Shown one piece after another: positions 39,199-49,115 of a stretch of DNA of 64,000 bases. Numbering within the stretch: the first letter of the stretch is position 1; every line of letters starts with the position of its first letter. Source of the stretch: Pseudocalidococcus azoricus BACA0444. GTDB taxonomy: Bacteria; Cyanobacteriota; Cyanobacteriia; Thermosynechococcales; Thermosynechococcaceae. Under the pieces are notes generated by a model. The model ran no database searches. It was not told the origin of the DNA and worked only from the letters and a program-made list of their open reading frames with translations. The position numbers and the translations under genes are program-made. The stretch is taken from NCBI RefSeq assembly GCF_031729055.1, contig NZ_JAVMIP010000012.1:1-64000 (forward strand). Direction: 5' to 3'.

Positions 39199-41661
39199 AT
39201 GTCAGCCCCCCACATTGTTGACCGGACTCAACCTTGGCTCAAATCCCTGGGACTGGAATTAGACCGGCCCCGCTGGTGGCTGGAGATTGCCGTGATTTCC
39301 CTTCTCTATACTGGTGCCTGCTGGCTTGTGCTCAAAAGACTTCCGATTCTGGATGCGATCAATGGTTCTCCCTTCTGGCCTGGGGCAGGGATTACGGTGG
39401 GGGGCTTACTGACCTGGGGGCGATCACGGTGGTTTGGAGTCACGCTCGGAGCTTTGCTGGTTAATTGGGGGGTTAAGGCCGATCCGCTCGGGAGCGCGCT
39501 CATCGGCACAGTGGGCATCACCTTGGGCGTACTGCTAACCGTGACTATTCTGCGACAATTGCTTGGCACTAACGAACCTTGGCGAACTGTGCGGAATGTG
39601 GTCATCTTTACCGTTTGCGCCTTATTTACTGGAACACTGATTCAATCCATTACCGGAGTTGGTTTAGTTTTGGGTTCTGGAATGATTGCAGTTGAGAATG
39701 TCCTCCAATTTTTTGCTAACTGGTGGATTGGGGATAGTATTGGAGTTCTCGTGATTGCGCCGGTTTTTTATACGTGGCTTTCTAAGAAATCCCAGGCCTG
39801 GCCTGCTCTCAACCTCTCGACGCGCATGGGTAACCTCAAAGAACTAGGGATGATCCTGATCTGCGAGGGCCTGATTCTTTACCTCGCCTTTGGCCTGGGA
39901 CAGCCGCTTGAATATTTACTATTTCCGCCCTTAATTTGGTGTTCGTTTCGTTTCCCGGCTAGAGTAACCACCCTACTCGTTGCCCTGACTGCTACTGTTG
40001 CGGCTGTCTCCACCACCTATAAGTTGGGAACCTTTTATCGGCTTTTTGAGGAAAGTCAATCCCTGTTGCTGTTGCAGTTATTTATTGGCGTGATGGCAGT
40101 GACAGTTTTAGTGGTGTTGGGTGTCGTGGCTGAAAATCATCAAGCGGAATGGCGTCTCAGTCAACTCAATGAAGAATTAGAACAACGGGTTTTAGACCGT
40201 ACCGATGCCCTCCAGACCAGTGAAGCCAACGCCAAAAATCTCGCTGCTAAAGCCGAAGCGGCCAACCAGGCCAAAAGTGCCTTTATTGCCAACATGAGTC
40301 ATGAACTACGATCCCCCCTGAATGCGGTGTTAGGCTTTTCCCAACTGATGTTACGGAGCAAAGAACTCTCACCATCGCAATATGAAAATGTCGGAATCAT
40401 CTATCGGAGTGGCGATTATTTACTCACATTAATCAATAATATCCTTGATCTCTCTAAACTTGAAGCCAACAAAGCCACCTTTAATCCCCAAAACTTTGAC
40501 CTGATTCGCCTACTCAATGATCTTGAGGATATGTTGCACTTGCGCGCGACAAATGCTGGCCTGGACTTGGTTTTTTCACGGAGTCCGGATCTCGTCCGCT
40601 ATGTCCAAACGGATGAGATGAAATTGCGCCAAGTCTTAATCAACCTCCTCAGCAATGGGATCAAATTTACCCCTGCCGGCCGCGTCTGGCTCCAGGCCAC
40701 CAGTCAACCCACCCCCAGCCCCGAAACCTGGCAACTGACCATTACGGTTGGAGATACCGGAGTGGGCATTAGTCCTGAAGAATTGAGCCAACTCTTTGAA
40801 CCCTTTACCCAAGGTCAAGCCGGCCGAGAAAAGCAGGAAGGCACTGGCCTGGGACTCAGCATTAGCCGCAAATTTGTCCAATTGATGGGGGGCGATATTC
40901 AGGTCAAAAGCCAAATCGGACTCGGGACACAGTTTCATCTGCAAATACCCGTCAAACTCGGGCAAGGCACCATTCGGGATAGTGCTGAAGGCAAAAAACA
41001 GGTCAAAGCCCTTGCTCCCGGCCAGGCCCAGTACCGCATCCTCGTTGTTGATGACCAAGAAGTCAACCGCAAGCTATTGATTAAACTGCTCGAGCCTTTA
41101 GGGTTTGCGATGAAAGAAGCCGTCAATGGCCAAGAAGCCGTAGCCATTTGGGATGTCTGGGAACCCCATCTGATTTGGATGGATATGCGGATGCCGGTCA
41201 TGGATGGCTATGAAGCCACTAAGCAGATTAAAGCCACGACTAAAGGTCATGCAACCGCGGTCATTGCTCTCACCGCCAGCGTCCTAGAGGAAGAACAGGC
41301 AATAATCCTCTCGGCCGGTTGTGATGACTTTTTGCGGAAACCCTTTGCCGAACACACCATCTTTGATGCCCTGACGAAACATCTGGGAGTGACCTATATC
41401 TACGAAGACTCCACTCCCCCCCTCTCCCCGTCCTCCGATCAAACCCTCACCACAGAGAAACTCTCAGGACTAGCTTCAGAATGGTTGTCCCAGGTCTATA
41501 CCGCCGCCCTTGAGGCCGATAATCAATCCATCCTGTCATTAATTGAGGAACTTCCCCCCCACTACCTGCATCTTCAAACCCCCTTAAGCTTGATTGCCCG
41601 GCAATTTCAGTTTGAAACCCTGATTGATCTGATTGAACCTTTGCTGCCCTCTCCCAGCTAA
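39199..41661 (+). CDS. Hybrid histidine kinase: MASE1 - HisKA - HATPase - REC
   Basis: An 820-residue sensor. The N-terminal half (about 25-320) has about eight hydrophobic helices with the MASE1 pattern (PFWPGAGITVGGLLTWG, NWWIGDSIGVLVIAP). A coiled linker (ERVLDRTDALQTSEANAK is close) leads to HisKA with the phospho-His in ANMSHELRSPLNAVLGFS (about residue 370). HATPase boxes GDTGVGI and GTGLGLSI follow, then a receiver domain (about 615-735) with phospho-Asp in LIWMDMRMPVMDGYEA. The final 70 residues are helical. The signal is unknown. The next gene, a diguanylate cyclase, starts 69 bases downstream. Confidence 0.93.
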   Translation: MSAPHIVDRTQPWLKSLGLELDRPRWWLEIAVISLLYTGACWLVLKRLPILDAINGSPFWPGAGITVGGLLTWGRSRWFGVTLGALLVNWGVKADPLGSALIGTVGITLGVLLTVTILRQLLGTNEPWRTVRNVVIFTVCALFTGTLIQSITGVGLVLGSGMIAVENVLQFFANWWIGDSIGVLVIAPVFYTWLSKKSQAWPALNLSTRMGNLKELGMILICEGLILYLAFGLGQPLEYLLFPPLIWCSFRFPARVTTLLVALTATVAAVSTTYKLGTFYRLFEESQSLLLLQLFIGVMAVTVLVVLGVVAENHQAEWRLSQLNEELEQRVLDRTDALQTSEANAKNLAAKAEAANQAKSAFIANMSHELRSPLNAVLGFSQLMLRSKELSPSQYENVGIIYRSGDYLLTLINNILDLSKLEANKATFNPQNFDLIRLLNDLEDMLHLRATNAGLDLVFSRSPDLVRYVQTDEMKLRQVLINLLSNGIKFTPAGRVWLQATSQPTPSPETWQLTITVGDTGVGISPEELSQLFEPFTQGQAGREKQEGTGLGLSISRKFVQLMGGDIQVKSQIGLGTQFHLQIPVKLGQGTIRDSAEGKKQVKALAPGQAQYRILVVDDQEVNRKLLIKLLEPLGFAMKEAVNGQEAVAIWDVWEPHLIWMDMRMPVMDGYEATKQIKATTKGHATAVIALTASVLEEEQAIILSAGCDDFLRKPFAEHTIFDALTKHLGVTYIYEDSTPPLSPSSDQTLTTEKLSGLASEWLSQVYTAALEADNQSILSLIEELPPHYLHLQTPLSLIARQFQFETLIDLIEPLLPSPS

Positions 41662-41730
41662 TCCCAGTGAACATCTAAACTAAAATTGTCAGTCTATATC
41701 TGTCAAGACAAACCCAGCCCTAAATTTACA

Positions 41731-43158
41731 ATGACTCTTGCTTATCCTCCCTTTGGGGCCAGCCCGATGAATTCTCCAACTGACCAGACATCCGAGAGTA
41801 AAGGGAATGTTTTATTAGTGGACGATATTCCCGAGAATCTGCAACTCCTGAGTGATTTACTCGTGAAATTAGGCTACACTGTCCGCAGTGTCACCAGTGG
41901 CAAAATGGCCCTGAAAACCATACGCGTCAAACAACCTGACATTATCTTGCTAGACATTAAAATGCCGGAAATGGATGGCTATCAAGTTTGCCAGGCCTTG
42001 AAAGCAGATGCAGACTTAAAGCATATTCCAGTCATTTTTATTAGTGCCTTAGATGATGTCTTTGACAAGGTAAAAGCCTTTAATGTGGGTGGTATAGACT
42101 ACATCACAAAGCCCTTTCAAGTCGAAGAAGTCGTGGCTCGGATTGAAGGCCCCTTAACCATTCAACGGCAACAGAAACAATTACAAGAAGAAGTTAAAAA
42201 ACGACAAGAAGCCGAAGAAGTTCTTTATCAATCCCGTTCCTTATTAGTCAGTGTTTTGAACTGCTCTTTGGATGGAATTGCGGCCATGCAAGCGGTGCGC
42301 GATCCGGCCACTGGGGACATTGGTGATTTTCGCTGTTTAGTGGTTAACCCCGTCATTGCCCGAATTCTCAACCGAGATCGCAATGAATTAGTCGGTAAAA
42401 TGGGTTTTCGGAAATTCTTAGGCCAGTTCGATCCCCATCTGTTTACCAAGCTAGTCACCGTGGTGGAAACAGGCGAGGCTCTCTCGGAAGATATTTTTGT
42501 TTCCTCCCAATCCCAGGCCTGGTATCACTTATCGGCAGTGAAGTTGGGGGATGGCTTTGCCGTAACCTTACGGGATATTACCCATCGCAAACAAACCGAA
42601 GTTGCTTTACAAGATGCCAATCAAAAACTTGAACAACTAGCCAACCTAGATGGTCTGACCCAAGTGGCAAATCGGCGCTGTTTTGATCAACGGTTGCAAC
42701 TGGAATGGCATCGCTCCCAACGGGAGGAAGAACCCCTGGCCGTGGTTATGTTGGATATAGATTCCTTCAAGGCCTATAACGACTTTTATGGCCACTTAGC
42801 CGGAGATGAATGTCTGATTGGGATCACCCAGGCCTTGGAACAAATTCTCAAACGCCCGACTGATCTCCTCGCTCGCTTTGGTGGGGAAGAGTTTATTATC
42901 CTTTTACCTAATACAAATGAAATTGGCGCGATTAAGCTGAGTCAAGAAATCCAGACTTTAGTGGACTCCCTCGCCATTCCCCATCATCAAACGATTGTGG
43001 AGGGCAAAGCAACCATTACCGTAAGCTTGGGCATCGCCAGCTTTATTCCCGACCCAGATTATCTCCCCGAAACCCTGGTTGCCCTTGCAGATCAAGCCCT
43101 CTACCAGGCCAAGGAACAGGGCCGTAACTGCTACGTGGTTGCACTGCCCCCAGCCTAA
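41731..43158 (+). CDS. Response regulator diguanylate cyclase: REC - PAS - GGDEF
   Basis: A 475-residue c-di-GMP synthase. A receiver domain (about 25-140) has phospho-Asp in IILLDIKMPEMDGY. A PAS-like domain (about 170-285) is followed by a coiled linker and a GGDEF domain (about 315-475) with the active site ARFGGEEFI. An RxxD inhibitory site (RPTD) lies five residues before the active site, so product inhibition is likely. I chose the ATG at 41731. The frame opens with a TTG at 41686 and another ATG is at 41767. It lies 69 bases after the hybrid kinase gene, a plausible partner. Confidence 0.92.
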   Translation: MTLAYPPFGASPMNSPTDQTSESKGNVLLVDDIPENLQLLSDLLVKLGYTVRSVTSGKMALKTIRVKQPDIILLDIKMPEMDGYQVCQALKADADLKHIPVIFISALDDVFDKVKAFNVGGIDYITKPFQVEEVVARIEGPLTIQRQQKQLQEEVKKRQEAEEVLYQSRSLLVSVLNCSLDGIAAMQAVRDPATGDIGDFRCLVVNPVIARILNRDRNELVGKMGFRKFLGQFDPHLFTKLVTVVETGEALSEDIFVSSQSQAWYHLSAVKLGDGFAVTLRDITHRKQTEVALQDANQKLEQLANLDGLTQVANRRCFDQRLQLEWHRSQREEEPLAVVMLDIDSFKAYNDFYGHLAGDECLIGITQALEQILKRPTDLLARFGGEEFIILLPNTNEIGAIKLSQEIQTLVDSLAIPHHQTIVEGKATITVSLGIASFIPDPDYLPETLVALADQALYQAKEQGRNCYVVALPPA

Positions 43159-43175
43159 AGTATAAAAAAACTAGC

Positions 43176-43469
43176 CTAGGCCTGCACCCAAAAACTCAGA
43201 TGATAGAGGGTATTTTTGGCTGGGTGGGCCTGGATTTCTTGGAGAACGGCTTGCCCCGCCCAGGAAATTTCGGGAATCGTCACGTCAACCACAGCCTTTT
43301 GACCCCGCGCATCCCGGACTAAAAACTCGGCCAGCTTAGTTTTAATCATTAGGGGCAAAGACTCACTGCCATTGTGGCCATAGAGAACCGCGGGGGTTAA
43401 CCCGGACTGGCGCAGAGCATTGGGCTTACTATCCGCAGGGCGAACTTGACATTCAATAGCTAGGGACAT
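43176..43469 (-). CDS. rplY: 50S ribosomal protein L25
   Basis: L25 binds 5S rRNA in the large ribosomal subunit. The 97-residue protein is the short, single-domain form (not the CTC type with a C-terminal extension). NALRQSGLTPAVLYGHNG is the family signature, followed by a beta-rich region and QEIQAHPAKNTLYHLSF. It follows purA on the same strand with a gap of about 75 bases. Confidence 0.85.
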   Translation of the reverse strand: MSLAIECQVRPADSKPNALRQSGLTPAVLYGHNGSESLPLMIKTKLAEFLVRDARGQKAVVDVTIPEISWAGQAVLQEIQAHPAKNTLYHLSFWVQA

Positions 43470-43543
43470 AGTAGAACTCCTAAAAACAGAAATGAAAAAT
43501 GAAAGACCAAGGGCAATCGGGTGATCGCAACTCCAACACAGGC

Positions 43544-44890
43544 TTATCTCAAAGGCGGGGGTGGGCCATTACTGCCATCTCCGTAAAGTAAGGCGCGCTT
43601 GGGTCCATGAATGGGATCCTCGACAATAATGGTTTGGCTGCGTTCGGCTCCCACGGAAATAATCGCAATCGGCACAGACATCAACTCGGCCAATACTTTT
43701 AAGTAATTCAGAGCCGCCGGGGGCAGTTCCGCTAAACTCCGACAATGACTGGTGGATTGCTGCCAGCCGGGGAGGGTTTCATAAATGGGCTGACATTGGG
43801 CAAAGTGATGGGCATTACTGGGAAAATCGGCGCACCGCGACCCCGCCACCTCATAGGCAACACAGACCTTAATTTCTGGTAGGTCATCTAAGACATCGAG
43901 TTTTGTAATTGCCAAGCAATCCAGGCCATTGATTCGGACTGCATAGCGACCAATCACGGCATCAAACCAGCCACATCGCCGCGCCCGTCCCGTGGTTGTC
44001 CCAAATTCTGCCCCCCGATCTCCGAGCAATTTACCGGTGTCATCCAGAAGTTCGGTCGGAAATGGCCCTTCTCCAACTCGCGTCGTATAGGCTTTGGCCA
44101 CCCCAATCACCCGATCAATAATGGTTGGCCCGACCCCAGCCCCGACACAGGCCCCGCCCGCCACTGGATTCGAGGAAGTGACATAGGGATAGGTGCCATG
44201 ATCTAAATCTAAGAGAGTCCCCTGGGCCCCTTCAAAGAGAATATTCCGCTTATGGGAAACCGCATCATAAATTCGCAGTGAGCCATCCACCACATGGGGT
44301 TGCAAGCGTTGGGCATAGCCGAGGTATTCATTGACAATGGCTTTGGCATCGAGGGGCGGTAATCCATAGAATTTTTCCAAGAGCACATTCTTAGACTCCA
44401 CAGCCCACTGCACCTTGGCTTCGAGGTTAGCCGCATCAAGTAAATCCAACACCCTTAAGCCCGTCCGCTCCGATTTATCCGCATAGGTAGGGCCAATTCC
44501 ACGGCCTGTGGTGCCAATTTTGTGAGTCCCGCGCCGTTCTTCCGAGGCCTGGTCAATCAGTCGGTGGTAGGGCATGGTCACATGGGCCGTCTCGGCAATG
44601 TGCAGATTAGCGGTACTAACGCCGGCCTGCTCCAGTTGATCCAATTCCTGAATCAATAATTGTGGATCAATCACCGTCCCTGTGCCGATAATACATTCGG
44701 TTTCCGGATAGAGGATGCCCGATGGAATCAGGTGGAGCTTGAGGGTCTGATCATTGACCACCACTGTATGGCCAGCATTGACCCCACCTTGATAGCGCAC
44801 CACCACATCCGCCGACCGACTCAGCAGATCTGTGATTTTACCTTTGCCTTCATCGCCCCACTGAGCGCCGACTACAACTACGTTTGCCAA
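43544..44890 (-). CDS. purA: Adenylosuccinate synthetase
   Basis: PurA joins IMP and aspartate using GTP, the first step from IMP to AMP. The 448-residue protein begins [18 protein letters not shown], with the P-loop-like GDEGKGK and catalytic Asp/His. [21 protein letters not shown] and [11 protein letters not shown] are conserved. I chose the TTG at 44890 because family members begin at this point (MANV...). The reading frame also has an ATG at 44920, ten codons upstream, so the start remains uncertain. Confidence 0.95.
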   Translation of the reverse strand: MANVVVVGAQWGDEGKGKITDLLSRSADVVVRYQGGVNAGHTVVVNDQTLKLHLIPSGILYPETECIIGTGTVIDPQLLIQELDQLEQAGVSTANLHIAETAHVTMPYHRLIDQASEERRGTHKIGTTGRGIGPTYADKSERTGLRVLDLLDAANLEAKVQWAVESKNVLLEKFYGLPPLDAKAIVNEYLGYAQRLQPHVVDGSLRIYDAVSHKRNILFEGAQGTLLDLDHGTYPYVTSSNPVAGGACVGAGVGPTIIDRVIGVAKAYTTRVGEGPFPTELLDDTGKLLGDRGAEFGTTTGRARRCGWFDAVIGRYAVRINGLDCLAITKLDVLDDLPEIKVCVAYEVAGSRCADFPSNAHHFAQCQPIYETLPGWQQSTSHCRSLAELPPAALNYLKVLAELMSVPIAIISVGAERSQTIIVEDPIHGPKRALLYGDGSNGPPPPLR

Positions 44891-44970
44891 GGGTTTACCC
44901 CAGGATTGATATGCACACAAACCCCTATTATAGGCCTAGAATCACCTTAAGAAAATAGTCTGATTTAGGG

Positions 44971-45357
44971 TTACGGCACAACTAAGACTGGACAGGGGGC
45001 TAGGTTAATCACCCGGTTACTGACACTTTCATTGGCTCCTTCTTGGGTTAAACCAATCCCCCGGCAACCCATAACAATTAAATCGGCATTCAATTCATCG
45101 GCAATATCACAGATCACAAAGGCGGGAATACCTTGGCGTTGCAAAACTTCTGTCGTTAAACCCTGATTGGTAAAGCCCAGTTTTAATTGCTCTAAAAAAC
45201 TATCAATGGCCTGGGTGGTTTCCGGGTCAGGTTCCCCTTCTTGAACCGCAAGCAACCATAACTGGCCTTGGCAAAACTGGGCTAACTGAATCAGAGTTTC
45301 AGCCGCATCTTGGGTATCACGACTCCGATCAACGGGAAATAAAATCCGCTTAAACAT
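44971..45357 (-). CDS. Universal stress protein (UspA family)
   Basis: A 128-residue single-domain UspA protein. It opens FKRILFPVDRSRDTQ and has the nucleotide-binding segment GCRGIGLTQEGANESVSNRV, a version of G-2x-G-9x-G(S/T), followed by PCPVLVVP. The Ala/Asn replacement at the last G-S position makes ATP binding uncertain. The family modulates stress survival. It lies 80 bases upstream of purA on the same strand. Confidence 0.85.
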   Translation of the reverse strand: MFKRILFPVDRSRDTQDAAETLIQLAQFCQGQLWLLAVQEGEPDPETTQAIDSFLEQLKLGFTNQGLTTEVLQRQGIPAFVICDIADELNADLIVMGCRGIGLTQEGANESVSNRVINLAPCPVLVVP

Positions 45358-45542
45358 TGTCTTCGATCTCCTTTGGATTAGGTGGCAGGGTACGCACTTC
45401 GGTAAAATTGGTTACGGCAATTGGGCCAGATTTGGGATTAGCCACTACTGCCATTGTCTTACGATTGGATACCCTCCCAGGCCTGGGGTCGGGTGACATT
45501 GCCACACTTGCACACGCAACGCAGATTTAGGAGTCAATTACC

Positions 45543-46745
45543 GTGTCAAAAAAAACATTAGCAGATTTAACCGCCGCTGACTTAGACGGGAAACGGGTAT
45601 TAGTTCGGGCGGATTTTAATGTCCCCCTCGATGGCACGGGCGCAATCACAGACGATACACGGATTCGGGCCGCACTCCCGACCATTCAAAATCTGACTAG
45701 CAAAGGCGCAAAAGTTATTCTCGTCAGTCACTTTGGCCGGCCAAAAGGCGTAGATGACACACTCCGGCTCAATCCGGTGGCCACCCGCCTAGGTGAACTT
45801 CTTGGGCAAGCCGTAAGCAAGCTGGATGATTGTATTGGGGATGCCGTGACTGCCCACTGCCAGGCCATGACTCCCGGTGCGGTGACGCTGTTGGAAAATG
45901 TCCGGTTCTACCCCGAAGAAGAAAAAAATGATCCAGCCTTTGCCGCAAAATTAGCCTCCGTAGCCGAAGTCTATGTCAACGATGCCTTTGGGACAGCCCA
46001 CCGGGCCCACGCCTCCACCGCCGGAGTCACCCAATACCTGAGTCCCTGTGTCACCGGCCTGCTGATGGAGAAAGAACTGGAATATCTGCAAAACGCCATC
46101 GAAAATCCCCGCCGGCCCTTAGCAGCCATTGTCGGGGGGTCGAAAGTGTCCTCCAAAATTGGCGTGATTGAGACCCTCTTAGACAAGGTGGACATTCTGA
46201 TCTTGGGGGGCGGGATGATTTTTACCTTCTTCCAGACCCAGGGTTTGAGTGTCGGTAAATCCTTAGTGGAAACTGACAAGTTAGAACTGGCCACCGCCCT
46301 CGAAGCCAAGGCCAAAGCACGGGGGGTGAAATTACTCTTGCCAACCGATGTGGTGGTGGCCGATGCCTTTGCCGCCGATGCCAGTGCCCAAACTGTTCCT
46401 GTCACCAATATTCCTGCTGGCTGGATGGGGTTAGATATTGGCCCCGACAGCATTGCCACCTTCCAAGCTGCTCTCAAAGATTGTAAAACCGTCATTTGGA
46501 ATGGGCCGATGGGGGTATTTGAGTTTGATCAATTTGCTGCCGGAACGGAGGCCATTGCCCGGACGTTAGCGGAACTGACCCATACCGGCGTTTGCACCAT
46601 CATTGGCGGTGGAGATTCCGTTGCGGCTGTGGAAAAAGTTGGGGTTGCCGAGCAAATGAGTCATATCTCAACCGGGGGGGGAGCTAGCTTAGAGCTTCTG
46701 GAAGGGAAAGTTCTTCCTGGTGTAGCCGCTTTAGATGATGCTTAA
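45543..46745 (+). CDS. pgk: Phosphoglycerate kinase
   Basis: Pgk interconverts 1,3-bisphosphoglycerate/ADP and 3-phosphoglycerate/ATP in glycolysis and the Calvin cycle. The 400-residue protein has [13 protein letters not shown] (substrate region), SHFGRPKG, the hinge [12 protein letters not shown], and GPMGVFEF plus [11 protein letters not shown] for nucleotide binding. The length is standard. The start is GTG with TTAGGAG about 10 bases upstream. It is divergent from the universal stress gene with a spacer of about 185 bases holding a CCAGGCCTGG at 45477. Confidence 0.97.
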   Translation: MSKKTLADLTAADLDGKRVLVRADFNVPLDGTGAITDDTRIRAALPTIQNLTSKGAKVILVSHFGRPKGVDDTLRLNPVATRLGELLGQAVSKLDDCIGDAVTAHCQAMTPGAVTLLENVRFYPEEEKNDPAFAAKLASVAEVYVNDAFGTAHRAHASTAGVTQYLSPCVTGLLMEKELEYLQNAIENPRRPLAAIVGGSKVSSKIGVIETLLDKVDILILGGGMIFTFFQTQGLSVGKSLVETDKLELATALEAKAKARGVKLLLPTDVVVADAFAADASAQTVPVTNIPAGWMGLDIGPDSIATFQAALKDCKTVIWNGPMGVFEFDQFAAGTEAIARTLAELTHTGVCTIIGGGDSVAAVEKVGVAEQMSHISTGGGASLELLEGKVLPGVAALDDA

Positions 46746-46816
46746 TCCTCTCTGATTGATGCGACTCCTAAGTTCAGTGTTTGGGCTGGTGAAGACTTTC
46801 AACCGTCAGATCTGGC

Positions 46817-47362
46817 CTAGGCTGATATGTTGTGCAAGCCACTGACTGGAAATTGCTCCAGGTTTTTTTGGATAAAGGTTTTGGCCGTTTGGCGCGTCGT
46901 TTCTCCGTTAAGGGTTCCCAGGCCCCAGGCCCCTTGGGGAGATTGCCACAGTTGGGCATGGGTGACAGCAGGTTGGGCAAAAAAGTGATTTTGGTTCCCC
47001 CAGGCCTGGCTACAAACATCTGTAATCCAATCATGGCTAACCGTCACAAGCGGGAAATTGCCCCATAAGGGTACTCCCCAAGCATCAATCACCACGACCC
47101 CACCGACAATTCCACCCAATGCTTGCCAGCGTTCTGCCGCTCCCAGGCCCCCCACCACTCCAGCACTATAGGCCACCATCACTAAGGGTTGGGTCGGATC
47201 ACAGTGGGCCTGGCAGAATTCAAGGACAGCCCCTGGAGAATAAACAGGTTCTAATCGGGGCAAACACCTCACCTGACTTGCTTCTATGGCCATCCCCCCT
47301 AGCCATTTACCCGTCCAGGCCGGCTCATGAAATCCCGGACAAATGATCAACGGATTGGGCAT
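46817..47362 (-). CDS. Small alpha/beta-hydrolase
   Basis: A 181-residue protein with an alpha/beta-hydrolase layout: the N-terminal strand LIICPGFHEPAW, a nucleophile elbow VAYSAGVVGG (about 60-69), Asp/His later in the chain (VVVIDAWGVP, VTVSHDWI). It is short for the fold and lacks a clear lid. Substrate unknown. The ATG at 47362 is the very first base beyond a MITE copy, so no native leader remains; I see no Shine-Dalgarno in the last 20 bases of the MITE. Confidence 0.75.
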   Translation of the reverse strand: MPNPLIICPGFHEPAWTGKWLGGMAIEASQVRCLPRLEPVYSPGAVLEFCQAHCDPTQPLVMVAYSAGVVGGLGAAERWQALGGIVGGVVVIDAWGVPLWGNFPLVTVSHDWITDVCSQAWGNQNHFFAQPAVTHAQLWQSPQGAWGLGTLNGETTRQTAKTFIQKNLEQFPVSGLHNISA

Positions 47363-47466
47363 ATAGCATTACGCAGACTGTTATAAGAGAATAGAAATGT
47401 CAAAAAGACGGCCCATAAAGCATTTCCTGGCTTGTCTCTGTCTTACCCTAAATGAGTAAAACTATA
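47362..47466 (+). mobile_element. MITE-like repeat, copy E
   Basis: It starts TATAGCATTACGCAGACTGT and ends CCTAAATGAGTAAAACTATA. 105 bases. The first base is the last base of the hydrolase start codon on the opposite strand. The interior is about as close to copy F as any pair in the window. Confidence 0.88.
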
Positions 47467-47535
47467 TTTTCTGAGATAAAATATTCTCAAGTCAAAAAGT
47501 TATAAAAAATTTTTTTAAACCGATGACCATGCCCC

Positions 47536-48930
47536 TTAAATCAGGGTACTCAGTTGCGCAATGGCCTGGGTTGCAGAACTAAATCGAGCCGCAGGATTGG
47601 GATCAGTCAATTGATTAATCACATCGGCTACGGCTGAATCAAGGCGGGGAATGTCCTCGGCATACAGGCGATATTCTTTCACACCCCAGCGGAAATAGGC
47701 ATCTGGCTCATAGCCTGTCAGCAAATAAACTAAGGTTGCTCCCAGTCCATACAAATCAGAGGCCGGTTGCACTTGGCCAGCCTGTTGCTCTGGAGGGAGA
47801 TAACCCATATTACTCATCATGGTTCCCGTTTCCGCCGTAGTCACCACCACATGGCCCCACCCCACCAACACCCATTCCCCGGCCGGGCCATCAGGGGAGG
47901 TTCCAGGCCGAGGCAGTAAGGCCCTCACAAAGTTGCGAGGTTCAATTTGCTGATGAATGAGGGGCGGATGCTGGCGGTGGTTACGGTCGAGGAGTTCACA
48001 GATCGGTTCTAAGCGTTGGCAGACCTCGGCCAAATCCAAGGCCCCTGCTGCTTTAATCTGGGCTTCGAGGGTGGGGCCGTAAACCATTTCTGCCGATAAA
48101 TAGGACTGGCCATCCACGGCAAAGGCTTCATAGAATTTGGGTAAGCTGGGGTGGTCAAGTTGACATAATTGCCGGGCCTGGTGGCGAAATGTGGCGCGAT
48201 TAGCAATGCTGGCCTGGCGAGCTAAGGCTTTCAAGACAACGGTTCGTCCACCGCGCCAGGCCAAAAACTCCCCCTCTTCTGTCCATTCCCGAATCACTTT
48301 ATAGGGGCCGAGAATCTTCTGCACTTGCAAGGGGAAGCCACAATCTGGACAGAACAGATCCCGCTCAGTCTTGTGGGGATGCTGGCATTCACTTCCCTGG
48401 TACTCCCCCAAAAACTCTAGGGGTAAATCACCGACAACATGGAATTTTCGGTCACTTTCCTCATCATCCTCTTCCCCGGTTTGGGACTGCCCTATACCCT
48501 GGGGGCGGGTTTCAGCCTCGGTTTGGACACCACCAATGGTCATCTTAGCCGGATCCACATATTGCTCAGGGACTGTTCCTCGTTCTGGCATCGTATCCAT
48601 GCGGGCATTGGGGGGCGGCGGCTGGCTAGAAGTACCAATCCGAATTTGAATATTGGGCCCCGATCGGGCTAGGCGGAGGATGCCACCGTCATTTAGGGAG
48701 GCTTGTTGAACCCGTTTTCCATCTAAGTACGTCCCATTTGTGCCCAGATTGACCACTTCCCAATGCAACCCACTCCGGCGGAGTTCCACATGGTGACGAG
48801 ATACAACTGCGCTGTACAGCACCACATGATTATCTACGGCTCGACCGATGCGAACAACAGACTCATGCTCAAATGTCCAGCTTTGTACGGGAGTGGCCTG
48901 GACGGGATGGAGAAGAGTAAGAGTGATCAC
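47536..48930 (-). CDS. FHA domain - zinc-ribbon - predicted pseudokinase
   Basis: A 464-residue signalling protein. An FHA domain (about 20-95) contains RIGRAVDNHVVL, SRHHVELR and NGTYLDGKRV, which bind phosphothreonine peptides. After a polar linker there is a Cys/His cluster (SECQHPHKTERDLFCPDCG) and a protein-kinase-like domain (about 205-464). The kinase keeps the VAIK-type lysine (VVLKALA), but the HRDxKPxN loop reads HQQIEPRNF and the DFG position reads GWG, so the catalytic and metal-binding aspartates are both missing. I predict a pseudokinase scaffold. A second FHA protein gene lies about 185 bases upstream on the same strand. Confidence 0.85.
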   Translation of the reverse strand: MITLTLLHPVQATPVQSWTFEHESVVRIGRAVDNHVVLYSAVVSRHHVELRRSGLHWEVVNLGTNGTYLDGKRVQQASLNDGGILRLARSGPNIQIRIGTSSQPPPPNARMDTMPERGTVPEQYVDPAKMTIGGVQTEAETRPQGIGQSQTGEEDDEESDRKFHVVGDLPLEFLGEYQGSECQHPHKTERDLFCPDCGFPLQVQKILGPYKVIREWTEEGEFLAWRGGRTVVLKALARQASIANRATFRHQARQLCQLDHPSLPKFYEAFAVDGQSYLSAEMVYGPTLEAQIKAAGALDLAEVCQRLEPICELLDRNHRQHPPLIHQQIEPRNFVRALLPRPGTSPDGPAGEWVLVGWGHVVVTTAETGTMMSNMGYLPPEQQAGQVQPASDLYGLGATLVYLLTGYEPDAYFRWGVKEYRLYAEDIPRLDSAVADVINQLTDPNPAARFSSATQAIAQLSTLI

Positions 48931-49115
48931 GATATTAACCAGGGGGACATAGTGAAAAAACGTTAAAAATGGGACTCTGATGCAAGCCGGACAAGAGCCT
49001 AAAATACTTGCCTAGGGACAGAAAACTTAACCTCATCTCTAAGATTAAGTCATAGATCAGGGCATGGAGTGAGGCAAACATGATTGAATGACTAAAAGAA
49101 CAAAAAAAGACCGGC

